This document shows, one piece after another, positions 59,775 to 64,000 of a stretch of DNA of 64,000 bases. Location of the stretch: positions 85,553 to 149,552 of the forward strand of contig JAUNHX010000004.1 in assembly GCA_030523765.1 (NCBI GenBank). Direction: 5' to 3'. Both the position numbers and the translations under genes were made by a program. Below the pieces are notes generated by a model. That model saw nothing but the letters and a program-made list of their open reading frames with translations, made no database searches and was not told where the DNA came from. Position 1 is the stretch's first letter; each line of letters opens with the position of its first letter. This DNA comes from Bacteroidales bacterium. GTDB lineage: Bacteria > Bacteroidota > Bacteroidia > Bacteroidales > P3.

Positions 59775-60296
59775 ATGATGGATGATGCTTTGCTGTTCCG
59801 CCCTTGCTACGCTGCCGATATCGACGCGATCTGTGAACTAGAGAGCGAGACCCTGCAACATTTGGCTAGGCCCGATATGTTGCGATCCAATGGGCGGCAA
59901 CGCTTCGAAGTCTGCCTGAAGGCACCCCATTTTACGCTGGGGGCCTTCGATGGGGATCGGTTGGTGGCGGTGGCTATCTTGTACGATCCACTACACGATG
60001 AGGCGGAGGATCTGTCGCATTGGGTGGGATTGGAATGGATGCGCAGTGCTAACTATAAACTGTGTATTGTCGATGCTCGCTATCGGGGAGATCACCTGCA
60101 GGTGAGGATGGGACAAAGGCTAGAACAGGAAGCGCTGCAACGGGGCATAGAGCTACTCTGTGCTACGGTGTCGCCAATGAATGAGGCTAGCAAACATAAT
60201 CTAGAACGTCTGGGATATATACAAGGGGCTATGGTAACGAAGTATGGTTATGATCGGTGGGTGTACTATAAAAGGCTGAGGAAGACTGATGATTGA
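59775..60296 (+). CDS. GNAT family N-acetyltransferase
   Basis: A 173-residue protein with the GNAT acyl-CoA motif region IVDARYRGDHLQVRMGQRLEQEA (given as motif A, about residues 104-126) and the ASKHNLERLGY C-terminal element. No partner suggests a substrate. A second ATG lies immediately after the first (59778). It follows the M16 terminator by 14 bases; a promoter is not obvious. Confidence 0.8.
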   Translation: MMDDALLFRPCYAADIDAICELESETLQHLARPDMLRSNGRQRFEVCLKAPHFTLGAFDGDRLVAVAILYDPLHDEAEDLSHWVGLEWMRSANYKLCIVDARYRGDHLQVRMGQRLEQEALQRGIELLCATVSPMNEASKHNLERLGYIQGAMVTKYGYDRWVYYKRLRKTDD

Positions 60297-60483
60297 AGGT
60301 GGTGAGATTCCTTCTTCTTGCTCTTTTTTGAAAAAAAATTGTGAGGGGCTGTAATATTTTCTCCACAAATGCGATTGTAGGGTGTAAAGTGTTAGAGTAT
60401 TAAATAAAGGGATATGAGGTATATATTATGTAATTCAGTTGGTTATCGTTGTTGGCTTTTATATGATGGAGATTGTTGTTTTG

Positions 60484-60491
60484 TATCTTTG
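60484..60491 (+). promoter_or_regulatory. -7 box (TATCTTTG) of the TPR-like protein gene
   Basis: Perfect TAnnTTTG on the plus strand, 73 bases upstream of the ATG at 60565. Confidence 0.7.
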
Positions 60492-60564
60492 CACTTGCAC
60501 CGCATATATAATTCGACTATGCCGTAATTATGGAGATTAAAGGAATACAAATAATAATAATGAT

Positions 60565-61449
60565 ATGAAAACAAAACTTTTCTTCTTTGCTGTGCTGTTG
60601 ATGGCACTTGATTCACTTCGGGCTCAAGATTTCCAAGAGCAGTTTAATCAAGCAATATTCGACGATTCGATTCAATTACAAGAAAAGATCCTCGACGCTT
60701 GGCGCTTACAGGGTGGGGATTCGGAGGCCGACTATCATGTGGCTCGGTTCAATTATTTCTTCCGTCAAGCCTTTGTTAAAGGGATGCACACGAATACTTC
60801 TTATCCTCCAGGAGAGGAGAATGTGATGGTGATGTACGATTCGACAGGTACGGCGTGGTATATGTATATGGGTTTTATTCTTATGGATTCAACATTGGTT
60901 GATTCGGCGATGGCTGAAATAGCGAAGGGTATTGCCTGCCAGCCTAATCGTATGGATGTCTATTTGGGCGGGATATATACGCTGCTGACTGCTGAGCGGT
61001 GGAATGAGGCTATTGATAGAATCAATGCTATGATCGATTACTCACGCAAGATCAATCATCAGTGGATGTTCGATCAAGAAAAGGCGGGGGTGAAAGAAAT
61101 GGTGAGTGCAGTAGAGGATTATTTGGCGAAACTCTTCTCTAGTGTTGATCTGAATGCGACTATCCCCAGTGATGAGGAGGAACAGCGTCTCTTGGCTGTC
61201 CGTAGTATTGCTACCCAATTGCACGAGATCGATCCCCGCGATGTGATTTCGCTCAATTTTATTGCTGCTAGCTATAGTTTTTTCTTTGATTATAAAACGG
61301 CACAGCCTTTCCTAGAAAAGGCCTTCAAAATCGATAAAAAAGACTGTATCGTGTTGAGCAACCTTTATGATGTTGCTACTCACAACGAAGATAAGAAAAT
61401 GGCCAAAAAGGCCCTTAAGAATCTGAAGCGTTACTGCAGTGAGGAATAG
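60565..61449 (+). CDS. Secreted TPR-like protein of unknown function
   Basis: A 294-residue protein with a signal peptide (LFFFAVLLMALDSLRAQ) and helical repeats of TPR type: ILDAWRLQGGDSEADYHVARFNYFF, AMAEIAKGIACQPNRMDVYLGGIYTLL, and FDYKTAQPFLEKAFKIDKKDCIVLSNLYDVA. TPR repeats usually mediate protein contacts. The family is not known to me. It is followed by a repeat-filled gap. Confidence 0.7.
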   Translation: MKTKLFFFAVLLMALDSLRAQDFQEQFNQAIFDDSIQLQEKILDAWRLQGGDSEADYHVARFNYFFRQAFVKGMHTNTSYPPGEENVMVMYDSTGTAWYMYMGFILMDSTLVDSAMAEIAKGIACQPNRMDVYLGGIYTLLTAERWNEAIDRINAMIDYSRKINHQWMFDQEKAGVKEMVSAVEDYLAKLFSSVDLNATIPSDEEEQRLLAVRSIATQLHEIDPRDVISLNFIAASYSFFFDYKTAQPFLEKAFKIDKKDCIVLSNLYDVATHNEDKKMAKKALKNLKRYCSEE

Positions 61450-61529
61450 TATGGTATTTTTCCTCATTCTTTAAAACATCTCCCCTAAAAGAGTATTCCA
61501 CGTGGTTTTATTGGAGGCCCCAGAATTTT

Positions 61530-61660
61530 GGGACCTCCAGTACTTTCAGAACCTCCAATACTTCTGGAACCTCCCAAACCTTTGGAGCATCCGAGATCTC
61601 CGGAATCTCCGGAAAAACCAGAACCTCAAGAAAAATCAGAAAATCCACCCCGCGCCAGCC
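61530..61660 (+). repeat. Imperfect 9-nt tandem array, third block
   Basis: About eleven to fourteen units in phase, for example AACCTCCAA, TACTTCTGG, AACCTCCCA, AACCTTTGG, GATCTCCGG, AATCTCCGG. The consensus is close to the arrays at 54.8-54.97 kb, in the same orientation. Confidence 0.72.
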
Positions 61661-61697
61661 TAACCCTTAACCCCAAAAGCTCACGGGTTTTCCCTCT

Positions 61698-61732
61698 AAG
61701 ATGTATCATGTATCATGTATCTTTTACGGTTA
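61698..61732 (+). repeat. GATACAT-type interspersed element, copy 6 (long form)
   Basis: AAGAT, then three GTATC heptamer units, then TTTTACGGTTA. The TTTTACGGTTA flank is shared with the copies at 54865-54892 and 55756-55783. Confidence 0.82.
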
Positions 61733-61808
61733 TTGCTATTTTTAGTCAGCCCCTCCCCAAGAATTCCGCGAAAACGGAACATTTGGGATTGAAGACTTGT
61801 TTTTTTTG

Positions 61809-61816
61809 TATATTTG
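61809..61816 (+). promoter_or_regulatory. -7 box (TATATTTG) of the GH5-like gene
   Basis: Matches TAnnTTTG, 100 bases upstream of the ATG. Confidence 0.6.
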
Positions 61817-61916
61817 CAATTGGTTTTAGTCTCTTATAGTAAGAAGATGACATATTTATTTATCTGATTTATATGTTATAAGCTATTTTATAGACACTTT
61901 TAAAAAAAGAAACAAT

Positions 61917-63497
61917 ATGTGCAATAATGGTAAGTTGTTGAAGCGTTGTAGTGTACTTCTTTCTTTTCTTTGTTCGTTGTTGATGGTGAATTGTGTTCAA
62001 CAGCCTGAACCGCTATCAATTCCTCAACCTAGAACAACCAGGGCTGTCGATTTCGTTTATATTGACGGCAACCATTTTGCTATCAACGATACGGTTTGGT
62101 TTCCTCTGATGATAAACTATAAGGTTGATTTTCATCGCATAGGCGACACTGTTGTGCTTTCGCCAGCTTTCTATTATGATGACCCTGATTGTTTTGACAA
62201 CACGACGGTGACGGGCGAACGAAATCAGATGGAACGCCATTTTGCTATGTTGAGTAGGCTAGGGTTCAATGCTATCCGTATATGTATGGACAAACCGAGA
62301 TGGGACTCGACGGGATTCTTTTATGGCAATCGCGAAGAGCCTATCTATTTGGGGCAGCATAAGGCGGAGATTTTAGTTAACTTGGATTCGCTTATGGCGA
62401 TGGCTCATCGAAAAGGGTTGCGGGTAATGCTGCTGCCTAAGTCGCCCATCGATGATGAGGTGGTGGAATTTACAAGCATCCTGATGCAGCATTTCCAGGA
62501 TAATCCAACACTCTTCGCCTACGATCTGTTCAACGAGCCACTCTATTTTGACTCGGTGCCCGAACGGAGCAAAGATTCGGCATTCAAGATTGTGTGTTGT
62601 TGGCGTGAGCTGATGGATCAATATGCGCCACATCAACTCTTTACTATCGGTTTCAGTGAACCTATCGAGGTCTTTGAATGGGATCCAACCTTATTGCCAG
62701 TCGATTTTATTGAGGTGCATACCTATCATCCGCTCCGGGTGGGCAATGAGATGTGGTGGTATGCTCATTATGGCGGGAAACCGTGGATGGTGGGTGAAAC
62801 GGCTTTGCCTGCCGACGATAGTTTGGTTTCGTATGCCAATCAGCAACGGTTCATGGAGCAGAGCTTTGATTATGCTCGCAGCTTGGGTGCCGCTGGCTAT
62901 GGATGGTGGGAGTTTCAGGAGGCTCCATATGGCAATTACGAGGCTAGGTATACCGGTCTTTATCGCCACGATGCTAAGGGCACCTATCCCAAGCCTGTGG
63001 CTCAAACGGTGGCAACGCTGATGGATCGCCCTATCAATCCTTGTTCGCAACGTCCCAACAATTATCGCAATATGCTGGGCTATTCCCATTGGGTGATTGA
63101 AGGTAAGGTGATCGATACCGACAACAGGCCTGTGGCGGGAGCTGTGCTTCGTGGTTGGAACGATGATTGGAGTATCGGTGTCAATACATTTAGCGATACC
63201 AATGGCCGTTTCACTCTTGTGAGTGGAAAGCCGTGTACTCATTTCGAGATATCGGCCCCTTGTATGAGTCACCAGAAATTCGATTACCCCGATGCGAAAT
63301 ATATCGACTTGGAGGGCAACCCACTGAGTGAGGAGCGCCGCCTAGAGGCTGAAGCTTTGCCTGTTTTAGAATATCAGCAAATCCCACTGCTCCATCTGCT
63401 TGATAGCGATAGCGCTTTCTTCCATTATCGGCGTAGCGATTTCGAGATTCCGGCCTATCGTTATGATATGGGTACTATCCAGTTGCGAAGACTCTAG
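61917..63497 (+). CDS. GH5-like (clan GH-A) glycoside hydrolase lipoprotein
   Basis: A 526-residue protein. The lipobox ends at Cys26 (LLMVNC). A TIM barrel spans about residues 50-375 with RLGFNAIRICMDKP, the acid/base motif YDLFNEP (Glu207) and the nucleophile in MVGETALP (Glu294), the pair expected in clan GH-A cellulase/mannanase-type enzymes. A carboxypeptidase-regulatory-like domain follows (IEGKVIDTDNRPVAGAVLRGW). It probably cleaves a beta-linked glycan at the cell surface; the substrate is unclear. It stands without SusC/SusD neighbours. Confidence 0.75.
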   Translation: MCNNGKLLKRCSVLLSFLCSLLMVNCVQQPEPLSIPQPRTTRAVDFVYIDGNHFAINDTVWFPLMINYKVDFHRIGDTVVLSPAFYYDDPDCFDNTTVTGERNQMERHFAMLSRLGFNAIRICMDKPRWDSTGFFYGNREEPIYLGQHKAEILVNLDSLMAMAHRKGLRVMLLPKSPIDDEVVEFTSILMQHFQDNPTLFAYDLFNEPLYFDSVPERSKDSAFKIVCCWRELMDQYAPHQLFTIGFSEPIEVFEWDPTLLPVDFIEVHTYHPLRVGNEMWWYAHYGGKPWMVGETALPADDSLVSYANQQRFMEQSFDYARSLGAAGYGWWEFQEAPYGNYEARYTGLYRHDAKGTYPKPVAQTVATLMDRPINPCSQRPNNYRNMLGYSHWVIEGKVIDTDNRPVAGAVLRGWNDDWSIGVNTFSDTNGRFTLVSGKPCTHFEISAPCMSHQKFDYPDAKYIDLEGNPLSEERRLEAEALPVLEYQQIPLLHLLDSDSAFFHYRRSDFEIPAYRYDMGTIQLRRL

Positions 63498-63629
63498 GCT
63501 CCTATATATAGAAGACCCTAGGCTCAAATATATAATTGTATATAATATATTATATAATACACATTCCTTTTCTTGACCCCATTGTTGCTCCTCCCTTCCT
63601 TGAGTGATGGAGGGAAGTGTAGTGCCGTA

Positions 63630-63662
63630 ACTGAGTTAGCGTTAAGGCTGCGTTAGGTTAGA
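63630..63662 (-). repeat. 11-bp phased repeat, three units, third locus
   Basis: On the minus strand the units read TCTAACCTAAC, GCAGCCTTAAC and GCTAACTCAGT. More degenerate than at 6505 and 37091 but with the same period and a shared first unit. Confidence 0.55.
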
Positions 63663-63967
63663 CTCTAGTATGCTTTGCAGTAGTATTCCCGATAGAATTC
63701 ATTTAAGTTCCAGTAAACCAGTTGTTTGATATAGAATAATAAGTTTTTCGAAATAATGTAACATTAAGATAATCAACTATATAACTGTTTTGCGCGTGTG
63801 TCATAACAATGCTGAAGGTCGATTTTACGGAAAAAAGGGTGGGTGAGTGGTAAAAATAATGGTCTATTTTGACCGATAAAAGTAGGAATTTGAATTTTTT
63901 TTTCGACTTTAAATCGTTGAAACAGAAAGCCAACAGCGATAGGGTGGGGAAAGATTTGAAAAAAAAA

Positions 63968-63998
63968 TTTGGCAGTTTCAAAAATGGTCGTATCTTTG
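63968..63998 (+). promoter_or_regulatory. Complete Bacteroidota promoter (TTTG, 19 bp, TATCTTTG) for the next gene
   Basis: TTTG at 63968-63971 as the -33 element and TATCTTTG at 63991-63998 as the -7 element, with the usual 19-base spacing. The gene lies outside the window. Confidence 0.85.
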
Positions 63999-64000
63999 CA

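Larger units (their letters stand above)
61450..61916. other. Intergenic repeat region before the GH5-like gene
   Basis: About 470 bases: a GGAGG...CCTCC hairpin near 61513-61540, a 9-nt array, a GATACAT element and the promoter of the next gene. A 103-codon frame (61528-61839) is a by-product of the 9-nt units. Confidence 0.55.
63498..64000. other. Intergenic region to the right window edge
   Basis: About 500 bases without a gene: a TATA-rich stretch, an 11-bp array, and the promoter of a gene beyond the edge. The 92-codon minus-strand frame at 63703-63981 is low-complexity and not convincing. Confidence 0.6.

Noticed and set aside
61528..61839. Plus-strand frame of 103 codons with a Pro-rich start
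   Set aside because: The proline pattern is the translation of the 9-nt tandem units and the rest runs through the GATACAT element and the next promoter.
63703..63981. 92-codon minus-strand frame at the right edge
   Set aside because: Lys/Phe-rich product of AT-rich intergenic DNA, antisense to a strong promoter for the next gene.

Overview
The window looks like a chromosomal segment of a fermentative member of the Bacteroidota, most likely order Bacteroidales. Three things point there. Many transcription units start behind a TAnnTTTG box (usually TATCTTTG) and have no E. coli-like -35/-10 pair. There are type IX secretion (T9SS) proteins with C-terminal sorting domains. The block DUF4271-hemD-rnpA-yidD is a characteristic Bacteroidales gene order. 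Most of the window is housekeeping and envelope genes. I see no prophage, integrative element, insertion sequence or CRISPR array.

Layout. 0-6.5 kb: RNA modification genes (RsmI-like, partial at the left edge; TrmN6; Tgt), a tRNA-Arg(ACG), and a leftward operon of GT2 glycosyltransferase, ECF sigma factor, outer-membrane-like protein and acetyltransferase. 6.7-14.4 kb: one giant gene for a cyclic beta-1,2-glucan synthase-like protein. 14.6-21.9 kb: a probable periplasmic iron/cytochrome module (porin, imelysin lipoprotein, di-heme c-type cytochrome, CcsBA haem lyase, DUF4491), preceded by a large inverted repeat and interrupted by stem-loops. 21.9-30.7 kb: Nudix hydrolase, stand-alone HsdR_N-like nuclease-fold protein, outer-membrane receptor, PAS protein, phosphate butyryltransferase, transglutaminase lipoprotein, SIMPL protein. 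30.8-37 kb: leftward C25 gingipain-like protease, DUF4271, hemD, rnpA, yidD. 37-41.4 kb: a probable structured noncoding RNA, cutC, and a 2-oxoacid:ferredoxin oxidoreductase operon. 41.8-47.8 kb: DUF1573, aminotransferase, Gre-like protein, DUF2079 membrane protein, glmS. 48-54.6 kb: leftward operon of a coiled-coil protein, gmk, mreC, mreD, porZ and recO. 54.6-56.8 kb: 2.2 kb without a convincing gene, filled with several families of short repeats. 56.8-63.5 kb: M16 protease, acetyltransferase, secreted TPR-like protein, GH5-like lipoprotein. The right edge ends in a near-perfect promoter for the next gene.

How the genes fit together. The 2-oxoacid oxidoreductase and phosphate butyryltransferase suggest energy gain from acyl-CoA and acyl-phosphate (branched-chain amino-acid or butyrate fermentation). 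The imelysin, di-heme cytochrome and CcsBA genes suggest iron handling at the periplasmic face. PorZ and the C25 protease with a sorting domain show a working T9SS. MreC/MreD, GlmS and the glucan synthase serve the envelope.

The least explained parts are noncoding: a roughly 295-nt structured RNA candidate at 37.19-37.48 kb; interspersed GATACAT elements with 9-nt tandem arrays at 54.8-55.8 and 61.5-61.7 kb; and 11-bp phased arrays at three intergenic sites. No searches could be run. Family names come from recognising motifs in the translations.
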